Assembly: GCA_017308235.1 (NCBI GenBank)
Contig: JAFKFL010000009.1
Location: forward strand, 372,001 to 436,000
DNA from: Alphaproteobacteria bacterium
GTDB lineage: Bacteria; Pseudomonadota; Alphaproteobacteria; Reyranellales; Reyranellaceae
Reading direction: 5' to 3'
DNA: 64,000 nt
Positions 55,830 through 64,000 of this stretch are shown here, in pieces. The translations under genes were made by a program, and so were the position numbers. Under the pieces are notes generated by a model. It saw nothing but the letters and a program-made list of their open reading frames with translations, made no database searches and had not been told where the DNA came from. Position 1 is the stretch's first letter. Each line of letters starts with the position of its first letter.

Positions 55830-56753
55830 ATGACCTCGTCCGCCCGCCGCTGGACGGGCGACGCCGTGATGCTGGTGACGGCCCTGCTGATGGGCTCGAG
55901 CTATCCCGTCGCCAAGGACGTGCTCGCCGTCATGAGCCCGCTGCTCTACAGCAGCTCGCGCTATGCCATGGCCGGGGCGTTCCTGCTTTTGGTGATTGCG
56001 CTGCGCCGCCAGCCGCTTGGCCTGCCGCGCCGCGACTGGCTTCCCATCCTGCTGCTGTCACTGCTCGGCGTCACGGTGTTCCAGGCCTGCTGGGGCTACG
56101 GCATTGCCCATACCTCGCCCAGCGTCGGCTCGATCGTCATGACCACCACGACGACCTTCGCTGCGCTGTTCGCCTGGATGCAGGGCCGGCGCCTGTCTGC
56201 CCTCGGCTGGACCGGCATTGCCATCGCCTTCGCCGGCGTCCTCCTGGTAGTGAACAATAGCCTGACCCGCCTCACGTTCGAGGTCGGTGACTTCAAAGGT
56301 GCCGCTTACTGGCTGGTCGCCGCATTCTGCTGGGCGCTCTATGTCGATCGCAGCGTGCCTTACAATTTTCGGCTGGGAGCTCTCAGGGTCGTCGCCTGGA
56401 CCACGTTCTTGGGTGCCCTGGTGCTGATGGCGATCGCGCTTTCAGTGAACTCCCTCTCCGGGTCTCTGGCCGAGTTTGGCCGGCTCAACGATCGGCTGCT
56501 GGGGTATTGGCTCTACACTGGCATATTCCCCGTCGGCGTGGCTTATCTCGGCATCGCCTTCGGGCTCGATCGCCTCGGGGTCAGCCGGGTCATGGTCTAC
56601 ATGTATCTGATCCCGGTCGCCGGAGTGGGCCTGTCGGCCGCCTTTTTCGGCGATCCGCTGACGCCGGCTCGCGTCCTGGGTGGCCTGATCGTGCTTTTGG
56701 GCGTCGTTCTGACGCGCCTGGCGCTCGACCGCGCGGCCCGCGTTCCTGTATGA
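55830..56753 (+). CDS. DMT (EamA) family transporter
   Basis: A 307-residue integral membrane exporter with ten predicted helices in two EamA repeats (first repeat [18 protein letters not shown], second [19 protein letters not shown]). It starts 7 bases after the acyl-CoA dehydrogenase stop. Its stop codon lies inside the inverted repeat 56746-56770. Substrate unknown. Confidence 0.9.
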   Translation: MTSSARRWTGDAVMLVTALLMGSSYPVAKDVLAVMSPLLYSSSRYAMAGAFLLLVIALRRQPLGLPRRDWLPILLLSLLGVTVFQACWGYGIAHTSPSVGSIVMTTTTTFAALFAWMQGRRLSALGWTGIAIAFAGVLLVVNNSLTRLTFEVGDFKGAAYWLVAAFCWALYVDRSVPYNFRLGALRVVAWTTFLGALVLMAIALSVNSLSGSLAEFGRLNDRLLGYWLYTGIFPVGVAYLGIAFGLDRLGVSRVMVYMYLIPVAGVGLSAAFFGDPLTPARVLGGLIVLLGVVLTRLALDRAARVPV

Positions 56754-56770
56754 CAGGGCCCGTCATACAG
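56746..56770. terminator. Inverted repeat over the DMT stop, before hisB
   Basis: CTGTATGAC (56746-56754) and GTCATACAG (56762-56770) are perfect reverse complements around AGGGCCC, itself mostly palindromic (GGGCCC). It contains the DMT stop TGA and ends 11 bases before the hisB ATG. No T-run. It could be a terminator of the GC-rich kind or an operator for hisB. Confidence 0.55.
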
Positions 56771-56781
56771 AGGACGTCCAA

Positions 56782-57450
56782 ATGGCCCGCCAGGCCGCAA
56801 AACGGGCCGTCAAAGCCCCTCCCAAGCCGGTTGCGCCGGCCCTCGCGACGCCAGGAAACGGTGGACGACGGGCCGCTGTCTCGCGCCAGACCAAGGAGAC
56901 GCGCATCTCCGCCGCCATCAATCTCGACGGCAACGGCAAGTACGACATCCAGACCGGCATCGGCTTCCTCGATCACATGCTGGAGCAGCTCTCGCGGCAC
57001 AGCCTGATCGACATCACGTTGCGCGCCGAAGGCGACCTGCACATCGACTATCACCACACGACCGAGGATTCGGGCATCGTGCTGGGCGAGTGCCTGGCCA
57101 AGGCACTGGGCAACCGCGCCGGCATTCGCCGTTACGGCAGCGCCGTGATCCCGATGGACGAGACGCTGACCGAAGTAGCGCTAGACGCCAGCAACCGGCC
57201 CTACCTGATCTGGAAGGTGAACTTCTCCAAACCCAAGCTCGGCACCATGGACACCGAGCTGTTCAAGGAATGGTTCCAGGCCTTCGCCCAGCTCGGCGGG
57301 CTCACGCTGCATGTCTGGAACCATTACGGCGAGAACAACCACCACATCGTCGAAAGCTGCTTCAAGGGGCTGGCGCGGGCGCTGCGTGTCGCAGTCGAGA
57401 CCGATCCGCGGCAGCAGACGGCGGTGCCCAGCACCAAGGGCGTCCTCTAG
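56782..57450 (+). CDS. hisB: Imidazoleglycerol-phosphate dehydratase
   Basis: A 222-residue enzyme of histidine synthesis with manganese-binding histidine motifs [25 protein letters not shown] and [17 protein letters not shown]. The first about 32 residues ([20 protein letters not shown]) are a basic, Pro/Ala-rich extension not seen in most HisB proteins; an internal start is possible, but none has an obvious ribosome site. No phosphatase domain. hisH follows after 12 bases. Confidence 0.96.
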   Translation: MARQAAKRAVKAPPKPVAPALATPGNGGRRAAVSRQTKETRISAAINLDGNGKYDIQTGIGFLDHMLEQLSRHSLIDITLRAEGDLHIDYHHTTEDSGIVLGECLAKALGNRAGIRRYGSAVIPMDETLTEVALDASNRPYLIWKVNFSKPKLGTMDTELFKEWFQAFAQLGGLTLHVWNHYGENNHHIVESCFKGLARALRVAVETDPRQQTAVPSTKGVL

Positions 57451-57462
57451 GCGGATCGTCCC

Positions 57463-58104
57463 ATGACCGTTGCCATCGTCGATTACGGCTCGGGCAATCT
57501 TCGCTCGGCCGCCAAGGCCTTCGAACGTGCAGCGCGCGAATCGGGTGCCGACGACCACGTGCTGGTGACCTCGAGCCCGCGGGAGGTGGCCGAGGCCGAC
57601 CGCATCGTGCTGCCGGGTGTCGGCGCCTTCGCCGACTGCCGCGCCGGGCTCTACGGGGTGCCTGACATGGTCGACACGCTGCAACACGAGGTGATCGAGC
57701 GCGGCAAACCGTTCCTCGGCATTTGCGTCGGCATGCAGCTGATGGCCACGCGTGGCGTCGAATACGGCATCCACCCCGGCCTCGACTGGATCGCAGGCGA
57801 CGTGGTGCGGATCGAGCCCGGCCCCGACCATCTCAAGATCCCGCACATGGGCTGGAACGAGTTGCTCGACCTCAAGCCCCATCCCTTGCTGGAAGGACTG
57901 AGCGCGCACGACCATGCCTACTTCGTGCATTCCTTCCAGCTCGACACGGGCAAATCCGACGCCTTGCTGGCCGTCACCGACTATGGCGGGCCGATCACGG
58001 CCGCTGTCGGTCGGGACAACCTCGTCGGCACCCAGTTCCATCCCGAGAAGAGCCAGGCGACAGGCTTGCGATTGATCGCCAACTTCCTGCGCTGGAAGCC
58101 TTGA
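57463..58104 (+). CDS. hisH: Imidazole glycerol phosphate synthase, glutaminase subunit
   Basis: A 213-residue class I glutaminase. The Cys nucleophile is in [12 protein letters not shown]; His and Glu are in [25 protein letters not shown] is the conserved early strand. It feeds ammonia to HisF. hisA and hisF, often next in Alphaproteobacteria, are absent here. Confidence 0.96.
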   Translation: MTVAIVDYGSGNLRSAAKAFERAARESGADDHVLVTSSPREVAEADRIVLPGVGAFADCRAGLYGVPDMVDTLQHEVIERGKPFLGICVGMQLMATRGVEYGIHPGLDWIAGDVVRIEPGPDHLKIPHMGWNELLDLKPHPLLEGLSAHDHAYFVHSFQLDTGKSDALLAVTDYGGPITAAVGRDNLVGTQFHPEKSQATGLRLIANFLRWKP

Positions 58105-58110
58105 GGGCGA

Positions 58111-58126
58111 CACGCGGCGACGCGTG
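58111..58126 (+). terminator. Short hairpin after hisH
   Basis: CACGCG (58111-58116), loop GCGA, CGCGTG (58121-58126): a perfect 6-base stem with a GNRA-type loop six bases after the hisH stop. No T-run follows, so termination is only likely. Confidence 0.5.
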
Positions 58127-58164
58127 GGGATAAGCAAAGAAGTCGTCACAATAAGTTAACGCAA

Positions 58165-58187
58165 GTCGCGTCGATCGGTAACGCGAC
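58165..58187 (+). promoter_or_regulatory. Inverted repeat before phnG, with a weak Pho-box-like stretch
   Basis: GTCGCGT (58165-58171) and ACGCGAC (58181-58187) are perfect reverse complements 9 bases apart, ending six bases before the phnG ATG. Just upstream, CGTCACAATAAGTTAAC (58144-58160) is only a partial match to a Pho box. The palindrome may be an operator for the phn operon. Confidence 0.35.
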
Positions 58188-58193
58188 CTTCGC

Positions 58194-58691
58194 ATGGTGC
58201 GCGTCTTTCCGAGCGTACCTATGCCTCCCATGCTTTCCTCCGACGCCACGCTTTCGCGGCGCCAACGCTGGTTGTCTGTCCTCGCGAAGGCACCGGCAGA
58301 TCGGCTCGAAGCGTTGTGGCGGACGCTGCGCGCCACCCCCTCCTATACCGTCCTGCGCCGGCCCGAGATCGGGCTGGTGATGCTGCAAGGCCGGATCTCC
58401 GGCAGCGGCGCACCGTTTGCGGCCGGCGAGATGACCGTAACGCGGGCCGCGGTCCGTCTGGAGAGCGGCCAGATGGGCGTGGGTTACATCGGCGGCCGCC
58501 ATCCGCGTCAAGCCGAGATCGTGGCGGCGATCGACGCCCTGGGACAGCTCCCCGAATGGCAGCGGCAGCTCGAGGAGCAAATCTTGACGCCGCTCGAGCA
58601 GGAAGCCGAGGCACGCCGCCGCGGCCGCGCCGCCAAGGCGGCCGCAACAAAAGTCGATTTCTTCACGGTCGCGCGCGAGGCCGGCACATGA
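58194..58691 (+). CDS. phnG: C-P lyase complex subunit PhnG
   Basis: A 165-residue core subunit of the phosphonate C-P lyase complex (PhnGHIJ), which displaces adenine from ATP by phosphonate. Conserved region: RRQRWLSVLAKAPADRLEALW and GYIGGRHPRQAEIVAAIDAL. Three ATGs (58194, 58221, 58230) compete; the last gives the typical beginning. The end overlaps phnH (ATGA). Confidence 0.93.
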   Translation: MVRVFPSVPMPPMLSSDATLSRRQRWLSVLAKAPADRLEALWRTLRATPSYTVLRRPEIGLVMLQGRISGSGAPFAAGEMTVTRAAVRLESGQMGVGYIGGRHPRQAEIVAAIDALGQLPEWQRQLEEQILTPLEQEAEARRRGRAAKAAATKVDFFTVAREAGT

Positions 58692-59272
58692 GCGATATCG
58701 CCCTTGGCCTCGCCGATCCCGCGCACGACAGCCAGAAGCTGTTCCGCGCCGTGCTCGATGCCTTTGCCCATCCCGGCCGCATCGTCGCCCTGACCCAGGG
58801 GCCGGCCGGCGTCGGACCCTTGAGCCGTGCGGCAACGGCCTTCCTGCTGACGCTGGTCGATCGCGACACGCCGCTCTGGCTCTCGCCCGATTTCGACGTG
58901 CCCGCCGTCCGCGACTTTGTGCGCTTCCATACCGGCGCGCCTTTGGTGGCCCGTGAGGCCGATGCGCTGTTCGCCCTCCTGACGCCGCGACGCGCACCGC
59001 TGATCGACAGCTTCGCCATCGGCACCGATCCGTACCCCGACCGGTCGGCCACCCTGGTGATCGAGGTACCTGCGCTGACCGGCGGGCCGGCGCTTACCCT
59101 GAAGGGGCCCGGCATCGAGAGCGAAGCGCGCGCCTGTGTTGCCGGCCTGCCCGCGTCCTTTGCCGAAGAATGGGCGGCGAACCGCACCCTCTTTCCCTGC
59201 GGTGTCGACCTCGTCTTCACCGCCGGCTCGGAACTGATGGCGCTTCCCCGCAGCATTGCCGTGGAGATCTGA
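58688..59272 (+). CDS. phnH: C-P lyase complex subunit PhnH
   Basis: A 194-residue subunit. Family segments: QKLFRAVLDAFAHPGRIVALTQ and FPCGVDLVFTAGSELMALPR. ATG 58688 overlaps the phnG stop; the long open frame upstream is a shadow of phnG. phnI begins two bases after its stop, consistent with a tightly coupled operon. Confidence 0.94.
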   Translation: MSDIALGLADPAHDSQKLFRAVLDAFAHPGRIVALTQGPAGVGPLSRAATAFLLTLVDRDTPLWLSPDFDVPAVRDFVRFHTGAPLVAREADALFALLTPRRAPLIDSFAIGTDPYPDRSATLVIEVPALTGGPALTLKGPGIESEARACVAGLPASFAEEWAANRTLFPCGVDLVFTAGSELMALPRSIAVEI

Positions 59273-59274
59273 CG

Positions 59275-60378
59275 ATGTATGTGGCTGTCAAAGGCGGTGA
59301 AACGGCGATCGCCCATTCGCTCGAATTGTTGGCCGATCGTCGCCGGGGATCGCGCGATCTGGCGGAGCTGACACTCGATCAGATCGATCAGCAACTCGCG
59401 CTGGCGGTCGATCGGGTGATGACCGAGGGCTCCTGCTACGACCGTTCGCTTGCCGCCCTCGCCATCAAGCAGGCGCGCGGCGATCTCATCGAGGCGATCT
59501 TCCTCCTTCGTGCCTACCGCACGACCTTGCCGCGCTTCGGCCATTCCGAGCCCATCGACACCAGCCGCATGGTCGCGGAACGGCGCATCTCGTCGACCTT
59601 CAAGGACGTGCCGGGCGGCCAGGTCCTGGGACCAACCTTCGACTACACCCATCGACTGCTCGATTTCTCCCTCGCCGCCAACGGCGAGCGTCCCGCGGCG
59701 CCGACTGCGCCGGTCGATGCCACGCGCGACCTGCCGCGCGTCGGCGACATCCTGGAACGCGAGGGCATGCTGGAGCCACCGCCTGCCAACGTCGGGGGGC
59801 CGACACAGGACATCACCCGCGATCCGTTGACGCTTCCCGCCGAACGGCCGGTGCGATTGCAGAATCTCGCGCGCGGCGACGAAGGCTTTCTGCTGGCGCT
59901 CGGCTATTCGACGCAACGCGGCTACGGCAACAACCATCCGTTCGTGGGCGAGATTCGATTCGGCGCCGTGCCGGTCTCTTTCGTGCCCGAGGAGCTGGGC
60001 TTCCCGATCGAGATCGCCGAGATCGACGTCACCGAATGCGACATGGTCAACCAGTTCGCGGGCTCGCATGACGTGCCGCCGCAATTCACCCGCGGCTATG
60101 GGCTCGCCTTCGGACATGCCGAGCGCAAGGCGATGGCGATGGCTCTCGTCGACCGCGCGTTGCGGGCCGAGGAACTCTCTGAAGCCGTCACCTCGCCGGC
60201 GCAGGACGAGGAATTCGTTCTGGCGCACAGCGACAATGTCGAAGCCTCGGGATTCGTGCAGCACCTGAAGCTGCCGCACTACGTCGACTTCCAGTCCGAG
60301 CTCGTGATCGTGCGCACCTTGCGCGCCGAGGTCGAGGCGCGCCGACAACAGACCGCGCTCGACCAGGCGGCGGAGTAA
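59275..60378 (+). CDS. phnI: C-P lyase complex subunit PhnI
   Basis: A 367-residue subunit, the nucleosidase that removes adenine. Typical blocks: MYVAVKGGETAIAHSLELL, QGYG-type FLLALGYSTQRGYGNNHPFVGE, and DVTECDMVNQFAG, plus YGLAFGHAERKAMAMALVDRAL. ATG 59275 lies two bases after phnH. Confidence 0.95.
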   Translation: MYVAVKGGETAIAHSLELLADRRRGSRDLAELTLDQIDQQLALAVDRVMTEGSCYDRSLAALAIKQARGDLIEAIFLLRAYRTTLPRFGHSEPIDTSRMVAERRISSTFKDVPGGQVLGPTFDYTHRLLDFSLAANGERPAAPTAPVDATRDLPRVGDILEREGMLEPPPANVGGPTQDITRDPLTLPAERPVRLQNLARGDEGFLLALGYSTQRGYGNNHPFVGEIRFGAVPVSFVPEELGFPIEIAEIDVTECDMVNQFAGSHDVPPQFTRGYGLAFGHAERKAMAMALVDRALRAEELSEAVTSPAQDEEFVLAHSDNVEASGFVQHLKLPHYVDFQSELVIVRTLRAEVEARRQQTALDQAAE

Positions 60379-60382
60379 CGCC

Positions 60383-61252
60383 ATGCCCGACACGATCTCC
60401 TCGAACGACCCGAGCGATGGCGCCTACAACTACGCCTACCTCGATGAGCAGACCAAGCGCATGATCCGTCGCGCCATCCTGAAGGCGGTCGCGGTGCCGG
60501 GCTACCAGGTCCCGTTCGGCGGCCGCGAGATGCCGCTGCCCTATGGCTGGGGCACCGGCGGCATCCAGGTGACCGCCGCCATCATCGGCCGCGACGACAC
60601 GCTGAAGGTGATCGACCAGGGCGCCGACGACACGACCAACGCCGTCTCGATCCGCCGCTTTTTCGCGCGCGTGGCCGACGTCGCCACCACGACCCGCACC
60701 GAAGAGGCGACCGTCATCCAGACACGCCATCGCGTGCCGGAGACGCCGCTGAAGGACGGCCAGATCCTGGTGTTCCAGGTGCCGATCCCCGAGCCATTGC
60801 GCATGCTGGAGCCACGCGAGACGGAGACGCGCACCCTGCACGCGCTTTCCGAGTACGGCGTCATGCAGGTGAGCCTCTACGAAAGCATCGCGCGGCACGG
60901 CCGCATCGCCAAGACCTACAACTATCCGGTGCTGGTGAACGGGCGCTACATCATGAGCCCCTCGCCCATCCCGAAGTTCGACAATCCCAAGCTCGACCGC
61001 AATCCGGCCTTGCAGCTCTACGGTGCGGGCCGCGAGAAGCGCATCTACGCGGTGCCGCCGCATACACCGGTCAAGAGCCTCGACTTCGACGACCATCCGT
61101 TCGAGATCGAGCGCTGGACGGAGTGCTGCGCGCTCTGCGGCTCGACCCAAAGCTTCCTCGACGAGATGATCGTCGACGATGCCGGCAAGCGGCGCTTCAT
61201 CTGCTCCGACACCGACTATTGCCAGGAGCGGCAGGAAGAGCAGCGCCGATGA
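60383..61252 (+). CDS. phnJ: C-P lyase radical SAM subunit PhnJ
   Basis: A 289-residue radical SAM enzyme that cleaves the C-P bond of ribose 1-phosphonate 5-phosphate. The four conserved cysteines are C249, C252, C274 and C280, with exactly the E. coli spacing (3, 22, 6). YAYLDEQTKRMIRRAILKAVAVPGY is the conserved start. Ends by overlapping phnK (ATGA). Confidence 0.97.
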   Translation: MPDTISSNDPSDGAYNYAYLDEQTKRMIRRAILKAVAVPGYQVPFGGREMPLPYGWGTGGIQVTAAIIGRDDTLKVIDQGADDTTNAVSIRRFFARVADVATTTRTEEATVIQTRHRVPETPLKDGQILVFQVPIPEPLRMLEPRETETRTLHALSEYGVMQVSLYESIARHGRIAKTYNYPVLVNGRYIMSPSPIPKFDNPKLDRNPALQLYGAGREKRIYAVPPHTPVKSLDFDDHPFEIERWTECCALCGSTQSFLDEMIVDDAGKRRFICSDTDYCQERQEEQRR

Positions 61253-62022
61253 CCGCGCCGATCCTGTCCGCAAAAGGCGTCACCAAGCGTTTCGGCAGCC
61301 GCGTCGCCTGCCGCGGCGTGAGCTTCGATCTTTGGCCCGGCGAAGTGCTGGGCATCGTGGGCGAGTCGGGTTCCGGAAAGACGACCCTGCTCAATTGCCT
61401 GGCCGGCCGCCTGATCCCTGACGAAGGGCACGTTGCCTACGAGACCGCTTCCGTCGGAACGGTCGACGTCCACCAGCTCTCAGAAGCGCGGCGACGCCTG
61501 CTCGCCCGTACCGAATGGGGCTTCGTGCACCAGGATGCACGCGAGGGCCTGCGCATGGGCGCGAGCGCCGGCGCTAACATTGGTGAGCGGCTGATGGCGA
61601 TCGGCGCCCGGCACTACGGCGAGATCCGTGGCACGGCCTCGGATTGGCTTTCTCGCGTCGAGATCGATCTCGACCGGCTGGACGACCGACCCACGGCCTA
61701 TTCCGGCGGCATGCGCCAGCGCCTGCAGATCGCCCGCAACCTCGTGAGCGAGCCGCGGCTGGTGTTCATGGACGAACCGACCGGCGGGCTCGATGTCTCG
61801 GTACAGGCGCGCCTGCTCGACCTGCTGCGCGGCCTGGTGGACAGCTTCCATCTCTCCGCTGTGCTGGTGACCCACGATCTCGGCGTCGCGCGCCTGCTCA
61901 CGCATCGGCTGATGGTGATGCAGGGCGGCGAGGTGGTCGAAGCGGGCCTCACCGACCAGGTGCTGGACGATCCGCAGCACGCCTACACGCAAATGCTCGT
62001 CGCCTCGATCCTGCCGGTATGA
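61249..62022 (+). CDS. phnK: C-P lyase ABC-type ATPase PhnK
   Basis: A 257-residue ABC ATPase that docks on the PhnGHIJ core. Walker A GESGSGKTT, signature YSGGMRQRLQIARNL, Walker B LVFMDEPTGG. ATG 61249 overlaps phnJ and its end overlaps phnL. It has no permease partner; it is a component of the lyase complex and not an importer. Confidence 0.95.
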   Translation: MTAPILSAKGVTKRFGSRVACRGVSFDLWPGEVLGIVGESGSGKTTLLNCLAGRLIPDEGHVAYETASVGTVDVHQLSEARRRLLARTEWGFVHQDAREGLRMGASAGANIGERLMAIGARHYGEIRGTASDWLSRVEIDLDRLDDRPTAYSGGMRQRLQIARNLVSEPRLVFMDEPTGGLDVSVQARLLDLLRGLVDSFHLSAVLVTHDLGVARLLTHRLMVMQGGEVVEAGLTDQVLDDPQHAYTQMLVASILPV

Positions 62023-62726
62023 CCGCCATGTCGCCCGTCCTTCGCGTCCAAGGCCTGCACAAGTCCTTCGTGATGCATGCGCAAGGCCATCTGGCGCTGC
62101 CGGTGCTGCGCGACGTGGCTCTCGACGTGTCGCCCGGCGAATGCCTTGCGCTGGTCGGCCCTTCCGGCGCCGGCAAGAGCACGCTCCTGCGCTCGCTCTA
62201 CGGCAACTACCGGCCGCAAGGCGGCTCGATCCGTGTGCGCCATCGTGCCGACTGGGTCGAGCTGGTGGGCGCCGAACCGCGCGTCACGCTCGACGTGCGA
62301 CGCCACACCATGGGCTTCGTCAGCCAGTTCCTGCGCGTGATCCCGCGCGTGGCCACGGTCGACGTCGTTGCGGAGCCGATGCTGCGGCGGGGCGTCTCGC
62401 CGGAAGAGGCGCGCCGACGTGCCGAATTCCTGCTGCACCTGCTCGGCATTCCGGAGCGGCTGTGGCAACTGCCGCCCGCGACCTTCTCCGGCGGCGAGCA
62501 GCAACGCGTGAACATCGCCCGGTCGCTGATCGCCGACTATCCGGTGCTGCTGCTCGACGAGCCGACCGCCTCGCTCGATACGGCCAATCGTGACGGCGTC
62601 ATCGACCTGATCCGCGATCGCCGCGAGGCCGGGGCCGCCATCGTCGGCATCTTCCACGACGTCGCGGTGCGCGATGTGCTCGCGACCCGTCTCCATCCTG
62701 TCGAGCTTCCCGGAGCGCCCCAATGA
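62019..62726 (+). CDS. phnL: C-P lyase ABC-type ATPase PhnL
   Basis: A 235-residue ABC ATPase. Walker A GPSGAGKSTLLRSLYG, signature FSGGEQQRVNIARSL, Walker B VLLLDEPTASLD. ATG 62019 overlaps phnK (ATGA); a second ATG at 62028 is possible. It binds the PhnK-containing complex. Confidence 0.95.
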   Translation: MTAMSPVLRVQGLHKSFVMHAQGHLALPVLRDVALDVSPGECLALVGPSGAGKSTLLRSLYGNYRPQGGSIRVRHRADWVELVGAEPRVTLDVRRHTMGFVSQFLRVIPRVATVDVVAEPMLRRGVSPEEARRRAEFLLHLLGIPERLWQLPPATFSGGEQQRVNIARSLIADYPVLLLDEPTASLDTANRDGVIDLIRDRREAGAAIVGIFHDVAVRDVLATRLHPVELPGAPQ

Positions 62727-62736
62727 GTACAGAGAC

Positions 62737-63879
62737 ATGAGTACCGAGACTGTCTTCACCAATGGCCGCATCGTCACCGCCGATGCCGAATTCATGGGCA
62801 CCGTCGTGGTGCATGACGGCCGCATCGCCGAGCTGAGCGATGACCGGTCCCATGCCGCAAACGCTGTCAACCTCGACGGCGACTACCTGCTGCCGGGCTT
62901 TGTCGAGCTGCATACCGACAATCTCGAGAAGCACTTCGCGCCACGCCCCGGCGTCATGTGGCCGAGCGTGCCGGCCGTGATGGCGCACGACACCCAGATC
63001 GCCGCGGCCGGCATCACCACCGTCTTCGATTCCCTCGCCCTGGGCGACGTGCGCGGCGAGACCGACCGCGTGCGCAACCGGGAACGCATGGTCGAGGCGA
63101 TTTGCGAAATCGTCGAGCGGCGGCTGACGCGGGTCGATCATCGCATGCACCTGCGCTGCGAGATTGTGGCCAACGATGCCGTGGACGCGGTGGACCGCTG
63201 GATCGACCTGCCGTTGGTCGGCCTGATCTCGATCAACGACCACACGCCCGGCCAGCGCCAGTTCCTCGACCCCGAGAAGCTGCGCCTCTACCACACCAAG
63301 AAATACGGCATGACCAACGACGAGTTCGAGGTCTTCCGCGCCGAAGCGATGGCCTTGCATGCCAAGAACGCTGCCCGCCATCGCCACGAGATCGTCTCGC
63401 GCGCCCAGGCCAGGGCACTTCCCATCGCCAGCCACGACGACGCCACGTCCGAGCACGTGCGTGAGGCGGTGCAGAACGGCATGTCCATCGCGGAGTTCCC
63501 GACCACCCAAGAAGCGGCCGATGCCTCGCACGAGGCTGGCCTCGCCATCCTGGTGGGCGCCCCCAACCTGGTGCTGGGCGGATCGCATTCCGGCAACATC
63601 GCCGCCATCGATCTCGTGCGGGCGGGTCAGGCCGACATCCTGTCGTCGGACTATGTGCCCGCCAGCCTGATGGAAGGCGTGTTCCGCCTGCCCGTTTCGG
63701 CCGGCATCTCGCTGCCGCAGGCCGTGAAGCTCGCCTCCCTCAACCCCGCGCGGGCGGTGAGCCTCGACGATCGCGGCGAGATCGCGGCCGACCGGCGCGC
63801 CGATCTGGTGCGCGTGCGCGTCATCGGCGATGCTCCCATCGTGCGCTCGGTCTGGTGCGACGGCGAACGCGTCGTCTGA
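62737..63879 (+). CDS. phnM: Alpha-D-ribose 1-methylphosphonate 5-triphosphate diphosphatase PhnM
   Basis: A 380-residue amidohydrolase that removes pyrophosphate from the triphosphate product of PhnGHI. LLPGFVELHTDNLEKHFAPRPGV and MAHDTQIAAAGITTVFDSLAL are characteristic, with HDDAT late in the metal site. ATG 62737 starts 10 bases after phnL; the frame is open 63 bases earlier inside phnL. Confidence 0.96.
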   Translation: MSTETVFTNGRIVTADAEFMGTVVVHDGRIAELSDDRSHAANAVNLDGDYLLPGFVELHTDNLEKHFAPRPGVMWPSVPAVMAHDTQIAAAGITTVFDSLALGDVRGETDRVRNRERMVEAICEIVERRLTRVDHRMHLRCEIVANDAVDAVDRWIDLPLVGLISINDHTPGQRQFLDPEKLRLYHTKKYGMTNDEFEVFRAEAMALHAKNAARHRHEIVSRAQARALPIASHDDATSEHVREAVQNGMSIAEFPTTQEAADASHEAGLAILVGAPNLVLGGSHSGNIAAIDLVRAGQADILSSDYVPASLMEGVFRLPVSAGISLPQAVKLASLNPARAVSLDDRGEIAADRRADLVRVRVIGDAPIVRSVWCDGERVV

Positions 63880-63880
63880 T

Positions 63881-64000
63881 ATGCCGTCGGGAAGACAAGG
63901 GCCGCTGGTCTATGTCATGGGCCCGTCGGGCGCGGGAAAGGACTCCGTCCTGAACCGGGCGCGGACGTTGCTCGCCTCGGACGCACCTGTTGTCTTCGCC
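63881..64000 (+). CDS. phnN: Ribose 1,5-bisphosphokinase PhnN, N-terminal part (cut by the window end)
   Basis: Forty residues are visible, starting MPSGRQGPLVYVMGPSGAGKDS: a guanylate-kinase-like Walker A (GPSGAGKD) preceded by a strand. PhnN phosphorylates ribose 1,5-bisphosphate to PRPP. The ATG lies one base after the phnM stop, which supports the call. Confidence 0.85.
   Translation, partial: MPSGRQGPLVYVMGPSGAGKDSVLNRARTLLASDAPVVFA

Noticed and set aside
58144..58160. Clear Pho box before phnG
   Set aside because: Only about half of the consensus positions match; reported as a weak hint only.

Overview
This is an ordinary GC-rich chromosomal segment of an alphaproteobacterium. The strongest evidence is gene order: tsaD facing hemC, dapF-ftsY-yciB in one operon, and ffh-rpsP-rimM-trmD-rplS-leuC followed by leuD and leuB. 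Overlapping stop/start codons are common. A Rhodospirillales or Reyranella-like host is my guess from style and has not been tested. I see no integrase, transposase, phage gene, CRISPR array, tRNA or rRNA.

Layout. 1-5180: edge of a peptide-type binding-protein gene, a small ferredoxin, then diaminopropionate ammonia-lyase, a DUF255 thioredoxin-domain protein and a creatininase-family hydrolase. 5198-10534: a five-gene minus-strand operon (tsaD, a 2OG-oxygenase-like gene, gpsA, an EVE-domain gene, a DMT exporter) facing hemC. 10565-16225: a TPR-methyltransferase, M48 lipoprotein protease, dienelactone hydrolase, an aldo/keto reductase coupled to a lactonase-like amidohydrolase, and a TusA-like protein. 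16222-19659: a coupled DUF2892 / ECF sigma / hydrolase operon facing pgk and a Nudix gene. 19804-26000: a probable uptake and oxidation cassette with a Rieske oxygenase, a complete ABC importer and an IclR regulator.

26104-39124 is housekeeping: yciB, ftsY, dapF, a glycosyltransferase-like gene, a DsbA-like isomerase, a CPBP protease, ffh, the rpsP-rplS operon and leuC/leuD/leuB, with two RDD membrane protein genes inserted between leuC and leuD. 39224-41963 holds an ECF sigma/anti-sigma pair facing a Tat-exported metallophosphoesterase and a free-standing CuA domain; I consider this the most interesting gene group. A small secreted protein and a porin follow. 44089-51944 is mixed: a HerA-like ATPase, isomerase/epimerase, PNPOx-like, PhzF, rpe, pheA, a membrane-anchored cytochrome c, a histidinol-phosphatase-type enzyme and a GNAT.

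52021-54498 is a CpxP/CpxR/CpxA-like envelope-stress triad, followed by an acyl-CoA dehydrogenase, a DMT transporter, hisB and hisH. The window ends in a tightly coupled C-P lyase operon phnG-H-I-J-K-L-M-N (phnN cut by the edge) that would break down alkylphosphonates to phosphate.

Non-coding structure is limited but real: two copies of one long inverted-repeat family, one copy of another, a 72-nt branched stem-loop element after leuB, a triple 14-bp tandem repeat before an RDD gene, duplicated 20-bp repeats before the porin, and several strong hairpins. I found no clearly new multi-gene system; the best candidates are the sigma/anti-sigma/phosphoesterase/CuA cluster and the Rieske-ABC-IclR cassette.
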